Made by a program: the position numbers and the translations under genes
Assembly (NCBI GenBank): GCA_021775315.1
Contig: JAJFIC010000055.1
Location: 1 to 54,934, forward strand
Direction: 5' to 3'
Origin: Paracoccaceae bacterium
GTDB taxonomy: Bacteria > Pseudomonadota > Alphaproteobacteria > Rhodobacterales > Rhodobacteraceae
Length of the DNA stretch: 54,934 bases
Shown: positions 25,244 to 34,820 of the stretch, piece by piece
How positions within the stretch are numbered: the stretch's first letter is position 1
How the letters are laid out: each line of letters opens with the position of its first letter
The notes under the pieces: generated by a model
What the model saw: the letters and a program-made list of their open reading frames with translations, nothing else
What the model was told of the DNA's origin: nothing
The model's database searches: none

Positions 25244-26122
25244 ATGCCAACTTTTACCGCGCTGACGACGCTGCCGTCCAAAGACAAGGCCGAGGCATTA
25301 AGTGAAGCGATGGAACGCCTGACGCCAGAGCCGACCGGGGTCGGTGTGCTGGAGGTTGAAGATGGCTCTGACCTGTGGGAGGTCGGTGGCTATTTCATCG
25401 AGCCACCGGATCAGGCGGGTCTGGCCCTGCTGGCCAATGTTTTTGACGCGCGGCCGTTTGTGATTTCTGAATTGCCCGAAACCGATTGGGTGGCGCATGT
25501 GCGTCGCGAATTGGCCCCGATCAGGGCTGGCCGGTTCTTTCTGTTTGGCAGCCATGATGCGGACAAAGTACCGATGGATGTGGTGCCGCTCGCCGTTGAT
25601 GCGGCATTGGCATTTGGCACGGGCCATCACGGCACGACACAAGGCTGCCTGATCGCCCTTGATCGGCTGGCGGAGCAGGGTTTTGTCGGGCGCAATGTGG
25701 CCGATATCGGTTGTGGCACGGCTGTTTTGGCGATGGCGGCTGCGAAGATCTGGCCCGACAGCGCCGTTTTGGCCAGCGATATAGACCAAATTGCAATCGA
25801 CACCTCGCTGGCCAATCTTGGATTTAACGGGCTTGAGGGGGGTATCGACTGCGTGACCTGCCCGGGGTTTGACCACCCGAACGTGACAGGTGCTGCACCT
25901 TTCGATTTGATCTTTGCCAATATCCTGAAGGCGCCTTTGATTGCACTGGCAGCGGATATGGGGAAATACGCGGCACCAGCTGGCTATGTTATCTTGTCAG
26001 GTATACTCAACACTCAAGCGGATGATGTCATTGAGGCCTATCAGCCAGAAGGTTTTGCGTTGGTCCAAAGGGACGAAATAGGCGAATGGACAACACTGAG
26101 CCTGCAAAAAGCGCCAGGTTAA
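25244..26122 (+). CDS. prmA: Ribosomal protein L11 methyltransferase
   Basis: PrmA trimethylates ribosomal protein L11 at lysines and its N-terminus. The 292-residue product has the alphaproteobacterial PrmA layout: an N-terminal substrate-recognition domain (VLEVEDGSDLWEVGGYFIEP), the linker motif LAFGTGHHGTTQGCL, the SAM motif VADIGCGTAVLAMAAAKIWP and the FANILKAPL motif that replaces NPPY. It starts three bases after msrA. Confidence 0.93.
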   Translation: MPTFTALTTLPSKDKAEALSEAMERLTPEPTGVGVLEVEDGSDLWEVGGYFIEPPDQAGLALLANVFDARPFVISELPETDWVAHVRRELAPIRAGRFFLFGSHDADKVPMDVVPLAVDAALAFGTGHHGTTQGCLIALDRLAEQGFVGRNVADIGCGTAVLAMAAAKIWPDSAVLASDIDQIAIDTSLANLGFNGLEGGIDCVTCPGFDHPNVTGAAPFDLIFANILKAPLIALAADMGKYAAPAGYVILSGILNTQADDVIEAYQPEGFALVQRDEIGEWTTLSLQKAPG

Positions 26123-26187
26123 TTGTTTGGTGACGCGAATTGGGGTAGCGTTCGGAAAACAACAACAACGGTGTAGGGGAGCAGCCC

Positions 26188-26526
26188 ATGGCCGGAAAGA
26201 ACCTAAGCGAATTTAACAGGCGCGTAAAACACTACGCGAAAACCCATAAAGACGGACCAGTGCCGGTCGACGCCTATGGCAAACCGGTTTACAAAACCCG
26301 GATGCCGCGTCTGCGCCTTCCGTGGGGTGCGATGGTTATGGTCCTGACGCTGGCCTTTGCCCTGAAGGCATTCATCGTTTTGCGCATTGGCGAAGATCAA
26401 TACCGAAACCGACTGGCAGCCCTTGACGGTCCGGGCTTTGGCAAGCGGGTTGGCAAATTTGTCATGCAGCCTGACCCCCTGACATTAAAACTCAGGGATC
26501 TGGCGCGCCCGATCATAGGGCAATAA
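26188..26526 (+). CDS. Small single-pass membrane protein of unknown function
   Basis: The 112-residue product has a basic cytoplasmic N-terminus of about 45 residues, one transmembrane helix (LPWGAMVMVLTLAFALKAFI, near residues 50-70) and a periplasmic tail with RIGEDQYRNRLAALDGPGFG and GKFVMQPDPLTLKLRD. I recognise no named domain. Similar short proteins occur beside prmA in related genomes as far as I recall. The start has GGGGAGC just upstream. It is 65 bp after prmA and may be its own unit. Confidence 0.7.
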   Translation: MAGKNLSEFNRRVKHYAKTHKDGPVPVDAYGKPVYKTRMPRLRLPWGAMVMVLTLAFALKAFIVLRIGEDQYRNRLAALDGPGFGKRVGKFVMQPDPLTLKLRDLARPIIGQ

Positions 26527-26550
26527 TGCGAAAAGCGACTGGCGATAATG

Positions 26551-26580
26551 AAAAAGGCCGCACCCTTGCGGACACGGCCC
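26551..26580 (-). terminator. Intrinsic terminator of the DUF1127 gene
   Basis: On the minus strand GGCCG (26579-26575) pairs with CGGCC (26560-26556) around a 14-base loop with some internal pairing, and TTTTT follows at 26555-26551. It lies 27 bases past the DUF1127 stop. Confidence 0.6.
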
Positions 26581-26606
26581 TAATTCATTCGGGGTTTGCA
26601 GTCGGT

Positions 26607-26828
26607 TCAGAAGAACCGGTACGCAGGGCCCGAGATCACGTCAACGTCGCCGCGTGACAGGCCGATATCGGCCAGTTCGTGGTTGCTGAGTTTGCTCAGC
26701 GCGTTGCGTGTTACGCGATTGTTATTCCATTCAACCAGCGATGCGCGTTTTGCGTCAAGATATGACACAAAGCGAAATGTAATTTCGGCCCCGAAAGGTG
26801 CCGGGCGAGTGGTTTCAAAAGTTGCCAT
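26607..26828 (-). CDS. DUF1127 domain protein
   Basis: The 73-residue product ends in a DUF1127 motif: NRVTRNALSKLSNHELADIG followed by LSRGDV. Small DUF1127 proteins in alphaproteobacteria are often stress-induced; some bind RNA and affect phosphate or RNA metabolism. The N-terminal half carries an extra basic segment. It has a terminator after it and a 348-bp intergenic region before it, so it is a monocistronic gene with room for regulation. Confidence 0.85.
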   Translation of the reverse strand: MATFETTRPAPFGAEITFRFVSYLDAKRASLVEWNNNRVTRNALSKLSNHELADIGLSRGDVDVISGPAYRFF

Positions 26829-27176
26829 TTTGCAGTCCTTTAGTTTGTGTTGGCCGGATATATGCCGGTTTCATTCAGCGCACATACGCCTTGATTCGCG
26901 CCCAAACAATTGGCATTTTTGCATGTCTGTAATGCAGTTTTTGCATAGGAGGGCACGTTTGGATCAAAAGCGACAAAACCGTTGATAAACAATGCAAAAA
27001 CCGACACTTCCGACACAATTTGAACAAACTATTTGCGGTCATTTTTTACGATTTTTCTGCGTTCAATGCAGGCGGCGGACTTGCCAAACACAACACTGGC
27101 CAATGTTCTTGTTTCGTGCTACTGAAACAGGCAAGCAAAAAGACGACAATAATCATTGCGAAAGAGCAGGGGCGAC
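26829..27176. promoter_or_regulatory. 348-bp intergenic region with three copies of a 9-mer
   Basis: No gene is seen here. TTTTTGCAT occurs at 26916-26924 and 26938-26946, 22 bp apart, and inverted (ATGCAAAAA) at 26992-27000. The region separates the divergent DUF1127 and ruvC genes and is AT-rich. The spacing of about two helical turns fits cooperative regulator binding, but no regulator is known for it. Confidence 0.4.
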
Positions 27177-27683
27177 ATGCGTGTCATTGGAATTGATCCT
27201 GGGCTCAGGAATATGGGCTGGGGCATTGTGGATGTTGAAGGCTCGCGGTTGAGCCACGTTGCAAACGGGTGTTGCACCTCTAAATCCGGCGATCTGGCCA
27301 GTCGTTTGCTTAGTCTGCATGTGCAACTGGCCGAGGTTTTTGCCGAGTACCATCCCGAAACCGCCGCGGTCGAGCTGACCTTTGTCAATTCCAACGGTGC
27401 TGCGACGCTGAAATTGGGACAGGCCCGTGCGATTGCGCTGCTTGTTCCGGCCCAGGCTGGCTTGACGGTGGCCGAATATGCCCCCAACACGGTCAAGAAG
27501 GTCGTGGTCGGGGTTGGCCACGCGCAAAAGGAACAGGTCGCGCATATGGTCCGCACCCAGCTACCCTCGGCCAAGCTAACCGGTCCGGACGCCGCCGATG
27601 CCTTGGCGATCGCGCTGTGCCACGCGCATCATGCGCAATTTTCCGGCAGGTTAGAGGCAGCCTTGGCTAAGGCAGACAAATGA
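27177..27683 (+). CDS. ruvC: Crossover junction endodeoxyribonuclease RuvC
   Basis: RuvC cuts Holliday junctions during recombination. From ATG 27177 the 168-residue product begins [15 protein letters not shown], with catalytic Asp7, Glu66 in AAVELTFVN, and the C-terminal acidic pair in [18 protein letters not shown]. An upstream in-frame start at 27156 would add seven residues before the conserved first strand and is unlikely. Its stop overlaps the ruvA start (ATGA), and ruvB follows. Confidence 0.97.
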   Translation: MRVIGIDPGLRNMGWGIVDVEGSRLSHVANGCCTSKSGDLASRLLSLHVQLAEVFAEYHPETAAVELTFVNSNGAATLKLGQARAIALLVPAQAGLTVAEYAPNTVKKVVVGVGHAQKEQVAHMVRTQLPSAKLTGPDAADALAIALCHAHHAQFSGRLEAALAKADK

Positions 27684-28357
27684 TCGGGAAAATTACAGGG
27701 CGGCTGGATTATCGCGGCGAAGATCATGCGCTGATAGATGTGCAGGGCGTTGGCTATATTGTTTATTGCGCCCGCCCGACGCTTGCCATGATGCCTGCAC
27801 CGGGTGGTGTCGTCGCCCTTTATACCGATTTGCTGGTGCGCGAGGATAACCTGCAATTGTTTGGCTTTCCGACATTGGCCGAAAAGGAATGGCACCGCTT
27901 GTTGACCAGCGTTCAGGGGGTTGGTGCCAAAGCGGCGCTTGCCATTGCAGGAACACTTGGCGTCGAAGGCGTGGCCCGCGCGATTTCGTTGGGTGATGTG
28001 ACATCAATCAAAGCCGCCCCCGGCGTTGGCCCGAAACTGGCGCAAAGGGTGGTTATCGAACTTAAGGACAAAGCCCCGGCCATTATGGCGCTGGGCGCGG
28101 CTGGCGCGGCCCGGGCCGAAGCGGACGCCGCTGTTGTGATCGAACCTTCGTTTGAGGCGCGGCCGGCGCCCTCGCAGGGCGACGACGCGGGATCCGGTGC
28201 GGCGGCGCGGGCCGATGCCCTGTCCGCGCTGGTTAATCTGGGATACGGCATGGGCGAAGCGGCTGGCGCAATTGCTGAGGCGATGGGCGACACGCCTGAA
28301 GCCGACACCCAAGTCCTGATCCGCCAATGTCTGCGGCTGCTGGCGCCAAAAGGCTAG
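27680..28357 (+). CDS. ruvA: Holliday junction branch-migration protein RuvA
   Basis: RuvA binds the four-way junction as a tetramer and guides RuvB. The 225-residue product has the OB-fold domain I ([20 protein letters not shown]), helix-hairpin-helix motifs in domain II ([18 protein letters not shown] and [19 protein letters not shown]), an acidic linker rich in Ala, and domain III ([19 protein letters not shown]). The linker is longer than in E. coli (203 residues total there). It overlaps ruvC. Confidence 0.97.
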   Translation: MIGKITGRLDYRGEDHALIDVQGVGYIVYCARPTLAMMPAPGGVVALYTDLLVREDNLQLFGFPTLAEKEWHRLLTSVQGVGAKAALAIAGTLGVEGVARAISLGDVTSIKAAPGVGPKLAQRVVIELKDKAPAIMALGAAGAARAEADAAVVIEPSFEARPAPSQGDDAGSGAAARADALSALVNLGYGMGEAAGAIAEAMGDTPEADTQVLIRQCLRLLAPKG

Positions 28358-28366
28358 GGGATTGAT

Positions 28367-29401
28367 ATGACCGAACCCGACCCGACCCTGCGACCAGAAC
28401 CGCGCCTAGGCGACGCTGACCGGGCGTTGCGACCACAAAGTCTGGATGAATTTGTCGGGCAACGCGAATTACGCTCAAATTTGAACGTGTTCATTGAAAG
28501 TGCGCGGATGCGCAATCAGGCGATGGATCACACGTTGTTTTACGGCCCGCCCGGCCTTGGCAAAACCACATTGGCGCAGATCATTGCCCGCGAGCTGGGT
28601 GTAAATTTTCGCATGACATCGGGGCCGGTTCTGGCGCGGGCAGGTGATCTGGCGGCGATCCTTACCAATCTTGACGAACGCGATGTGTTGTTTATCGACG
28701 AAATCCACCGCCTGAATCCGGCTGTGGAAGAGGTTCTGTATCCAGCGCTTGAAGATTTTGAACTTGATCTTGTGATCGGCGAAGGCCCTGCCGCCCGCAC
28801 CGTTCGCATTGATCTGCAACCCTTTACGTTGGTCGGCGCAACAACGCGGTTGGGTCTGCTGACCACACCCTTGCGGGATCGCTTTGGCATCCCGGCGCGA
28901 CTGGAGTTTTACACCGAAGACGAACTGTTGCAGATCGTCACCCGTGGTGCGGCCCTGATGGGGGCCAATGCCGATCCTGATGGGGCGCGGGAGATCGCGC
29001 GCCGGGCACGCGGCACGCCACGTGTTGCCGGTCGATTGCTGCGCCGGGTGGTGGATTTTGCTGTGGTCGAAGGCGACGGGACCGTCAGCAAAGCGGTTGC
29101 CGATCGGGCGCTGACCCGGCTTGGCGTTGACCATATCGGGTTGGACAGCGCGGATCGGCGATATTTACGGTTACTTGCAGAACATTATGGCGGCGGCCCG
29201 GTTGGGGTTGAGACCATTTCTGCCGCATTGTCCGAGGCGCGTGATGCTGTAGAAGAGGTGATTGAACCCTATTTGCTGCAACAAGGGCTGATACAGCGCA
29301 CTCCACGGGGGCGCATGTTGGCCGCTCGTGCGTGGCGACACCTTGGTCTGGAAGCCCCGGCGGCACCCGGCCAAACTGACTTGTTTGGAGGCCCGAAATG
29401 A
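28367..29401 (+). CDS. ruvB: Holliday junction branch-migration ATPase RuvB
   Basis: RuvB is the hexameric AAA+ motor that drives branch migration. The 344-residue product has [11 protein letters not shown], Walker [13 protein letters not shown], Walker [13 protein letters not shown], sensor [20 protein letters not shown] and the winged-helix C-terminus with [14 protein letters not shown]. Its last bases overlap the following gene (ATGA). Confidence 0.98.
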   Translation: MTEPDPTLRPEPRLGDADRALRPQSLDEFVGQRELRSNLNVFIESARMRNQAMDHTLFYGPPGLGKTTLAQIIARELGVNFRMTSGPVLARAGDLAAILTNLDERDVLFIDEIHRLNPAVEEVLYPALEDFELDLVIGEGPAARTVRIDLQPFTLVGATTRLGLLTTPLRDRFGIPARLEFYTEDELLQIVTRGAALMGANADPDGAREIARRARGTPRVAGRLLRRVVDFAVVEGDGTVSKAVADRALTRLGVDHIGLDSADRRYLRLLAEHYGGGPVGVETISAALSEARDAVEEVIEPYLLQQGLIQRTPRGRMLAARAWRHLGLEAPAAPGQTDLFGGPK

Positions 29402-30078
29402 CTGACACGATGACCCAGATTACCGCCCTGAAACCCGGCCGGGTTGAAGAATTGTTCACCGCCGAAAACGGCACTTACCGGTTTTCCCGCTGGGGTCGCC
29501 CGATTGCGCCGGTGGTGTTTGGCATTGATGACGACACGTTGGGCCATCTGAAAGACGCCATGGCCTCGGTCGCGTTGATCGCGAATATGGAGTTCGTGGA
29601 AACCGATCCGGAACTTGGTGCCAACCTGATGATGTTCTTTTGCACCGATTGGGACGAACTGGATATGGTTCCGAACCTCGATCAGTTGTTGCCGGATTTT
29701 GATGTGCTGAAAGCTTCGCTCAAACGCACGGGTGCCAATCAATACCGCACGTTTTCGTTTGATGAAAACGGTGCCATCAAGGTGTGCATTGTTCTGCTGC
29801 GGTTTGACGATCATATGGCGCAAACCTCGGTCCAGACGCTGGGTGTTGGCCAAATGGCACAATGCATTTTGCTGTGGGGCGATGGCGCTTTTGATGATGA
29901 AAGCCCGATTGCAATCGTGCCGGAGAACGCCATGTGCATCGTCAAACCGGATCACGCCGCGCTGATTGCCGCCGCATATGACCCGGCGTTGCCGCCCTCT
30001 GCAACCGAGGCCAGCCACGCCATGCGATTGGCGGCCAGAGCGGCCAAATTGTTGGAAGAAGTGGTTAACAGTGCATAA
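29398..30078 (+). CDS. Conserved protein of unknown function between ruvB and ybgC
   Basis: The 226-residue product has no signal peptide or membrane helix and no motif I recognise. Visible features are [21 protein letters not shown], several aromatic-acidic segments ([19 protein letters not shown]) and [17 protein letters not shown]. It overlaps both ruvB (ATGA) and ybgC (8 bp), so it is tightly coupled to these genes. In my recollection a similar gene holds this position in many Rhodobacterales, which suggests conserved function, but none has been assigned. Confidence 0.75.
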   Translation: MTDTMTQITALKPGRVEELFTAENGTYRFSRWGRPIAPVVFGIDDDTLGHLKDAMASVALIANMEFVETDPELGANLMMFFCTDWDELDMVPNLDQLLPDFDVLKASLKRTGANQYRTFSFDENGAIKVCIVLLRFDDHMAQTSVQTLGVGQMAQCILLWGDGAFDDESPIAIVPENAMCIVKPDHAALIAAAYDPALPPSATEASHAMRLAARAAKLLEEVVNSA

Positions 30079-30469
30079 GTTTTCGCTGCGGGTCTATTAC
30101 GAAGATACCGATCTGGCGGGCATCGTCTATTACGCCAATTACCTGAAATTCATCGAACGGGCGCGGACGGAATTCATTCGCGAACTGGGTGTTGATCAGA
30201 CGCAAATCCGCGAACAATTGGGCGTGGTCTTTGCTGTCCGTCGGGTTGCGGCGGATTATCTGGTGGCCGCAAAGTTTGACGATCAGTTGGTGGTTGAGAC
30301 ATCCGTCAGGCAGGTTTCCGGCGCACGGATCGGCCTGAAACAAGAGGTTTTGCGCGGCGATGCGCGACTGTTTAGCAGTGATGTGACACTGGTCAGCCTG
30401 ATGGATTCCGGCAAACCCGCCCGCATTCCAGCGGATATTCGCCGAATATTAACGGAAAAAATCACCTAA
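30071..30469 (+). CDS. ybgC: Tol-Pal-associated acyl-CoA thioesterase YbgC
   Basis: YbgC is a hotdog-fold thioesterase found at the head of tol-pal operons. From GTG 30071 the 132-residue product reads [20 protein letters not shown] with the catalytic Asp in EDTDLAGIVYYANYL, then KFIERARTEFIRELG, as in the family. The track-length frame starting upstream has no homology before this GTG. It overlaps the previous gene by eight bases; tolQ follows after 110 bp. Confidence 0.93.
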   Translation: MHKFSLRVYYEDTDLAGIVYYANYLKFIERARTEFIRELGVDQTQIREQLGVVFAVRRVAADYLVAAKFDDQLVVETSVRQVSGARIGLKQEVLRGDARLFSSDVTLVSLMDSGKPARIPADIRRILTEKIT

Positions 30470-30579
30470 GCCGCTGTGAATCCGTTGAAATGTTGCTATT
30501 GAATGCGAAATTTCGATACTGTCGTGGATGTAACCGGGGCCGTTGACAGATACGGTAATTGCGAAAAAAGAGCAGATAG

Positions 30580-31275
30580 ATGGAAACCGAAACCCTCACG
30601 GCCCTTCAAACCGTGGATTATTCGCTGTTGGCGCTGTTCTGGCGCGCGTCCTTTATTGTCAAATTGGTTTTGCTGGCACTTGTTGCCTCGTCCTTCTGGT
30701 CATGGGCAATAATTTTCCAGAAATTCATCAATTTCCGGGTGGCGCGACGCGACGCGACGATGTTTGACCGGGCTTTCTGGTCGGGCGAGCCGTTGGATGA
30801 ATTGTTTGAAAAGGTCGGTGAAAAGCCGCGTGGTGCTTCGGAAAAGATTTTTTGTGCCGGGATGTCGGAATGGCATCGCTCGCACCGCTCAGACGGTGGG
30901 CTGATTGCCGGGGCGCAGGCCCGGATTGACCGGTCGATGGATGTGGCGATCGCGCGCGAAAACGAGCGGCTTAATCAAGGCCTGACATTTCTGGCCACAG
31001 TCGGGGCAACCGCGCCATTTGTCGGGCTGTTCGGGACTGTTTGGGGCATCAAGAATTCGTTTCAGGAAATTGCAGCCCAGCAAAGCACCAATCTGGCCGT
31101 AGTTGCGCCCGGCATTGCCGAGGCGCTGGTGGCAACCGCGCTGGGTCTGGCTGCGGCGATCCCGGCGGTGATCTTTTACAATAAACTGTCGGCAGATGCA
31201 GATCGAATGGGCGCGGGCCTTGACAGTTTTGCCGATGAATTCTCGACGATCCTGTCGCGCCAGTTGGACATTTAG
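30580..31275 (+). CDS. tolQ: Tol-Pal system proton-channel protein TolQ
   Basis: TolQ and TolR use the proton gradient to energise TolA during envelope constriction at division. The 231-residue product has three membrane helices: residues about 20-45 (ASFIVKLVLLALVASSFWSW), and a pair in the second half (FLATVGATAPFVGLFGTVWG and VAPGIAEALVATALGLAAAI) as in TolQ/ExbB/MotA. A TTGACA at 30543-30548 lies upstream but no good -10 is seen. tolR starts three bases after it. Confidence 0.95.
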   Translation: METETLTALQTVDYSLLALFWRASFIVKLVLLALVASSFWSWAIIFQKFINFRVARRDATMFDRAFWSGEPLDELFEKVGEKPRGASEKIFCAGMSEWHRSHRSDGGLIAGAQARIDRSMDVAIARENERLNQGLTFLATVGATAPFVGLFGTVWGIKNSFQEIAAQQSTNLAVVAPGIAEALVATALGLAAAIPAVIFYNKLSADADRMGAGLDSFADEFSTILSRQLDI

Positions 31276-31278
31276 CCA

Positions 31279-31749
31279 ATGGGTGCGGGGGCAATTGAAA
31301 CAAGCCAACGGGGCAAACGGCGGGCGCGGCGTCAGCGATCCAAACCGATGGCCGAGATCAATGTCACCCCATTTGTTGATGTTATGCTGGTGTTGCTGAT
31401 CATTTTCATGGTGGCCGCCCCCTTGCTGACGGTCGGTGTGCCGGTTGAGTTGCCAAAAACTGCCGCCACTCCGCTGCCCAGCGAAGACGAGGAACCGTTG
31501 ACGCTGGCAATTACAACGGATGGTCAATTGGTTTTGCAAAAAACTGCGATCGAGCGGAATGAACTGATCCCGCGCCTGCGCGCCATTGCGGCGGAACGGC
31601 AGGACGACAAGATATTTCTGCGGGCTGACGGGGCGGTCGCCTACGAGGTCGTCATGCAGGTCATGGGTGCCCTTAACGCGGGCGGGTTTCGCAATATTGG
31701 TCTGGTTACCGATAGCGGAGGCCCCCGATTGGATGGGCAGAAAAACTAG
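31279..31749 (+). CDS. tolR: Tol-Pal system protein TolR
   Basis: TolR is the single-pass partner of TolQ. The 156-residue product has a basic cytoplasmic start, MAEINVTPFVDVMLVLLIIF with the conserved channel aspartate in the membrane helix, and a periplasmic domain (TLAITTDGQLVLQKTAIERN and AVAYEVVMQVMGALNAGGF). It sits between tolQ and tolA. Confidence 0.95.
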   Translation: MGAGAIETSQRGKRRARRQRSKPMAEINVTPFVDVMLVLLIIFMVAAPLLTVGVPVELPKTAATPLPSEDEEPLTLAITTDGQLVLQKTAIERNELIPRLRAIAAERQDDKIFLRADGAVAYEVVMQVMGALNAGGFRNIGLVTDSGGPRLDGQKN

Positions 31750-31758
31750 GCGTGGGCG

Positions 31759-32910
31759 ATGGAAACGGGGACTTATATATCCGGTCTAGGCCACGTCGCG
31801 GTGGTCGGTTGGGCCATTTTGGGAGGGGCAATGTCAAGCGATAGCCAGCCACCGGAATTTCAGGTGACGGATATTTCGGTTGTGTCCGAAGCTGCTTTTG
31901 CCGCGCTGATCTCTGACGCTCCGTTGATCGCGACCAACATCAACCAGCCCAGTTCGCCGGATGTTTCCGAGGCCGCCCCCGACGCGCCCAAGGCTGGGGA
32001 ATTGCCGCAGCTGTCCAGCTTTGCCCAACCTGAGGCGCCCCAAGCTGCGGGAACAAGCCCGGACCTTGCGTCAGTCAAGGACTCGCCCCGTGCCAGCGCG
32101 CAGACTGATGCGCCGCAATTGGCCGAACAGCCAACCACTGACGTTCAGGGCGCGACCCTGATCGTGCCAACGGCACCCTTGGCCAATCGTGACCGCAACG
32201 GGCTGAAGCAGCCGGATCAGCTGGCCATGATCGCGCCAGAACCCCCGGCGCCACGTGTCGACGTGACCCCGGCCCCTAAGCCGCCAACGGATGCCGAAAA
32301 AGCCCAAGAGGCCGAAAAGGCGACAACGCCGGATCCAGAAGCCAGCAAACCGGCCGAAAAAGCCGACGAAAAGGCGCCGGATCAGGCCGCGACCGAAATT
32401 ATTACCGAGGCGAAGGAGCAGGAAAAAACGGCGGCACCTGTGCGCTCGTCCCGCCCGAAAGGCCGCCCGGCCAAGCTGGCGGAAAATTCAAGTGCGGCCA
32501 CAGGAATAGAACAGGCCATCGCCAAGGATCAGGCCCAGACCGGAAATGGGGCTGGCGCTACCACACCGGTTCGAGCATCGGTACCAAGTGGACCACCTTT
32601 GTCGCAAAACGAACGTGAGGGGCTGCGCCTTGCAGTGCGCGATTGCTGGAACGTGAACCCTACGTCTGATGCCGCGCGGATCACGGTCACTATTGCCGTG
32701 ACAATGGATCGGTCAGGCAAGCCAAGCGGACCTGTCCAGTTTTTGTCGGCCACCGAAGGCTCTCAGGCGGCCAAGGACAGCGCCTTTGAAGCCGCCCGCC
32801 GCGCTGTTCTACGCTGTGGTAGGACTGGCTTTGACTTGCCTGCGGAAAAATACGACCAGTGGCGTGATATCGAAATGACTTTTAATCCCGAAAAAATGAG
32901 GCGCAAATGA
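31759..32910 (+). CDS. tolA: Tol-Pal system protein TolA (TonB-like)
   Basis: TolA spans the periplasm from its inner-membrane helix to TolB/Pal. The 383-residue product has one N-terminal hydrophobic helix ([17 protein letters not shown], about residues 9-26), then a long Ala/Pro/Glu/Lys-rich domain (roughly 60-270), and a C-terminal globular domain from [20 protein letters not shown] with two cysteines (RDCWNV and VLRCGRTG) that may form a disulfide. The stop overlaps the tolB start (ATGA). Confidence 0.9.
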   Translation: METGTYISGLGHVAVVGWAILGGAMSSDSQPPEFQVTDISVVSEAAFAALISDAPLIATNINQPSSPDVSEAAPDAPKAGELPQLSSFAQPEAPQAAGTSPDLASVKDSPRASAQTDAPQLAEQPTTDVQGATLIVPTAPLANRDRNGLKQPDQLAMIAPEPPAPRVDVTPAPKPPTDAEKAQEAEKATTPDPEASKPAEKADEKAPDQAATEIITEAKEQEKTAAPVRSSRPKGRPAKLAENSSAATGIEQAIAKDQAQTGNGAGATTPVRASVPSGPPLSQNEREGLRLAVRDCWNVNPTSDAARITVTIAVTMDRSGKPSGPVQFLSATEGSQAAKDSAFEAARRAVLRCGRTGFDLPAEKYDQWRDIEMTFNPEKMRRK

Positions 32911-34247
32911 CACCTCTTGTTAAACTTCTGACTGTTAAACTTGTGGCCGCGGTTTTTATGACAGTGACGGCTGTGCCTGCACTGGCGCAAACCACCGGGC
33001 CGCTTAAGATCGAAATCACCGAAGGTGTGATCGAACCGATGCCATTCGCGGCACCGGCGTTTGTGGCGCAAAATTCCAACGCCCGACAATTGGCCGAGGA
33101 TCTGGCGGCTGTCGTCGCTGCTGATCTAATAGGGTCTGGCATATTTCGCGAAATTCCACGTGCTGCCCATATTTCCGGGATCAGTAATTTTGACGCCCCC
33201 GTGCAGTTTTCCGACTGGAAGGCGATCAACGCGCAGGCGTTGGTGACAGGGGCCGTGACCTTGCGCAGTAACGGACAGATCGCGGTCAAGTTCCGCCTGT
33301 TTGATGTGTTTGCCCAAGCGGCGTTGGGCGAAGGTCTGCAATTCGTCGGCACCAAGGAAGATTGGCGGCGCATGGCCCACAAAGTGGCAGATGCGGTTTA
33401 TTCAAGGCTGACGGGCGAGACCGGGTATTTCGACAGTCGCGTGGTGTTTGTCGCGGAAACCGGGCCAAAAAACGCAAGGCGCAAGCGCCTGGCGATTATG
33501 GATTATGATGGCGCAAATGTCCGCAATCTGACCGATGACGCCTCGATCGTGTTGGCTCCGCGGTTTTCACCAGACGGCAACAAGGTGCTGTACACGTCCT
33601 ATGAAACCGGAATGCCCCGGGTTTTTGTGCTTAACCTGAACACGATGCGACGCCGCGCGCTGGACGATTTGCCGGGCATGACGTTCGCCCCCCGGTTCTC
33701 GCCAGATGGTAAAACCGTGGTGATGTCACTGTCCGAAGGTGGCAACACCGATATTTACACCGTCAATGTCGCCAGCGGTAAACGCAGCCGCATGACCTCG
33801 TCTCCGTCAATCGAAACTGCACCCAGCTATTCGCCGGATGGCCGACAGATCGTGTTTGAAAGCGACCGCGCGGGCAGTCAGCAGCTTTATATCATGTCCG
33901 CAAATGGCGGCGAGGCGCGGCGGATCAGTTTCGGTAAGGGCCGTTATGGCACGCCGGTCTGGTCGCCAAGGGGCGATCTGGTGGCCTTTACCAAGATCAA
34001 CAAAGGCCGCTTTCATATTGGAGTGATGCGGGTTGATGGCAGTGAAGAGCGCCTGTTGACCGCGTCCTTTCTGGACGAGGGGCCGACGTGGTCGCCAAAC
34101 GGTCGGATGCTGATGTTTTTCCGCGAAACACGTGGGGCAAACGGCGCACCTTCGATCTATTCAGTCGATACCAGCGGGCGCAGCTTAAAGAAGGTCGCGA
34201 TACAAGGTTTCGGTTCTGATCCTTCGTGGTCGGCTTTGCTGAAATAG
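32907..34247 (+). CDS. tolB: Tol-Pal system beta-propeller protein TolB
   Basis: TolB is a periplasmic protein that shuttles between TolA and Pal. The 446-residue product has a signal peptide ([19 protein letters not shown], cleavage after ALA), an N-terminal domain ([20 protein letters not shown]) and a six-bladed propeller shown by repeated PRFSPDG, PSYSPDG and PVWSPRGD motifs. Length is normal. It overlaps tolA upstream; pal follows. Confidence 0.96.
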   Translation: MTPLVKLLTVKLVAAVFMTVTAVPALAQTTGPLKIEITEGVIEPMPFAAPAFVAQNSNARQLAEDLAAVVAADLIGSGIFREIPRAAHISGISNFDAPVQFSDWKAINAQALVTGAVTLRSNGQIAVKFRLFDVFAQAALGEGLQFVGTKEDWRRMAHKVADAVYSRLTGETGYFDSRVVFVAETGPKNARRKRLAIMDYDGANVRNLTDDASIVLAPRFSPDGNKVLYTSYETGMPRVFVLNLNTMRRRALDDLPGMTFAPRFSPDGKTVVMSLSEGGNTDIYTVNVASGKRSRMTSSPSIETAPSYSPDGRQIVFESDRAGSQQLYIMSANGGEARRISFGKGRYGTPVWSPRGDLVAFTKINKGRFHIGVMRVDGSEERLLTASFLDEGPTWSPNGRMLMFFRETRGANGAPSIYSVDTSGRSLKKVAIQGFGSDPSWSALLK

Positions 34248-34333
34248 TTGGATTCACAAAACGCGCCATGAATGGTATAAGAACCTAAATGGCTGAACTG
34301 GCCAAAGCGACAGGCAGACAAAGGAAACAGGAA

Positions 34334-34810
34334 ATGAAACGCACTCTGATTGGATTACTGGCCGTATGTGTGCTGGCTTTGGCGGGATGTAGTACCGGCA
34401 TTCCGGATTCCGGCGCGAATGCAGGTGAGAATTTCAAACAAGACAGCCCGCAGTTTTTCATGGCCTCAGTTGGTGATCGGGTTTTGTTCGCGGTTGATCA
34501 AAGCACACTTGGCGCTGAAGCGATGTCGATTTTGGATGCTCAGGCCGGGTGGATGATGCAAAACGGCGAATTCAGTGCGATCATTGAGGGTCACGCCGAT
34601 GAGCAGGGCACGCGGGAATACAACCTCGCACTTGGTGCGCGCCGGGCAACTGCGGTGCAAAACTATTTGGTCAGCAAAGGCGTTGCCGCAGGCCGCCTGC
34701 GCACTGTAACCTTTGGTAAAGAGCGCCCGCTTGAGATTTGTTCGACCGAGGCGTGCTGGTCCAAAAATCGCCGTGCCGTGTCTGTCGTATCGGCCGGTGG
34801 CACGAGTTAA
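34334..34810 (+). CDS. pal: Peptidoglycan-associated lipoprotein Pal
   Basis: Pal anchors the outer membrane to peptidoglycan. From ATG 34334 the 158-residue product has a lipoprotein signal (MKRTLIGLLAVCVLALAGCS, lipid Cys in LAGC) and an OmpA-like domain with IIEGHADEQGTREYNLALGA and RRATAVQNYLVSKG, the diaminopimelate-binding region. The frame's upstream start at 34289 would bury the signal and is rejected. AAACAGGAA-type ribosome site precedes it. Confidence 0.96.
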   Translation: MKRTLIGLLAVCVLALAGCSTGIPDSGANAGENFKQDSPQFFMASVGDRVLFAVDQSTLGAEAMSILDAQAGWMMQNGEFSAIIEGHADEQGTREYNLALGARRATAVQNYLVSKGVAAGRLRTVTFGKERPLEICSTEACWSKNRRAVSVVSAGGTS

Positions 34811-34820
34811 TCGGAGTGAC

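Noticed and set aside
26829-27176. Small genes in the 348-bp gap before ruvC
   Set aside because: The open frame at 26992-27252 has no ribosome site and mostly overlaps ruvC; nothing else is supported.
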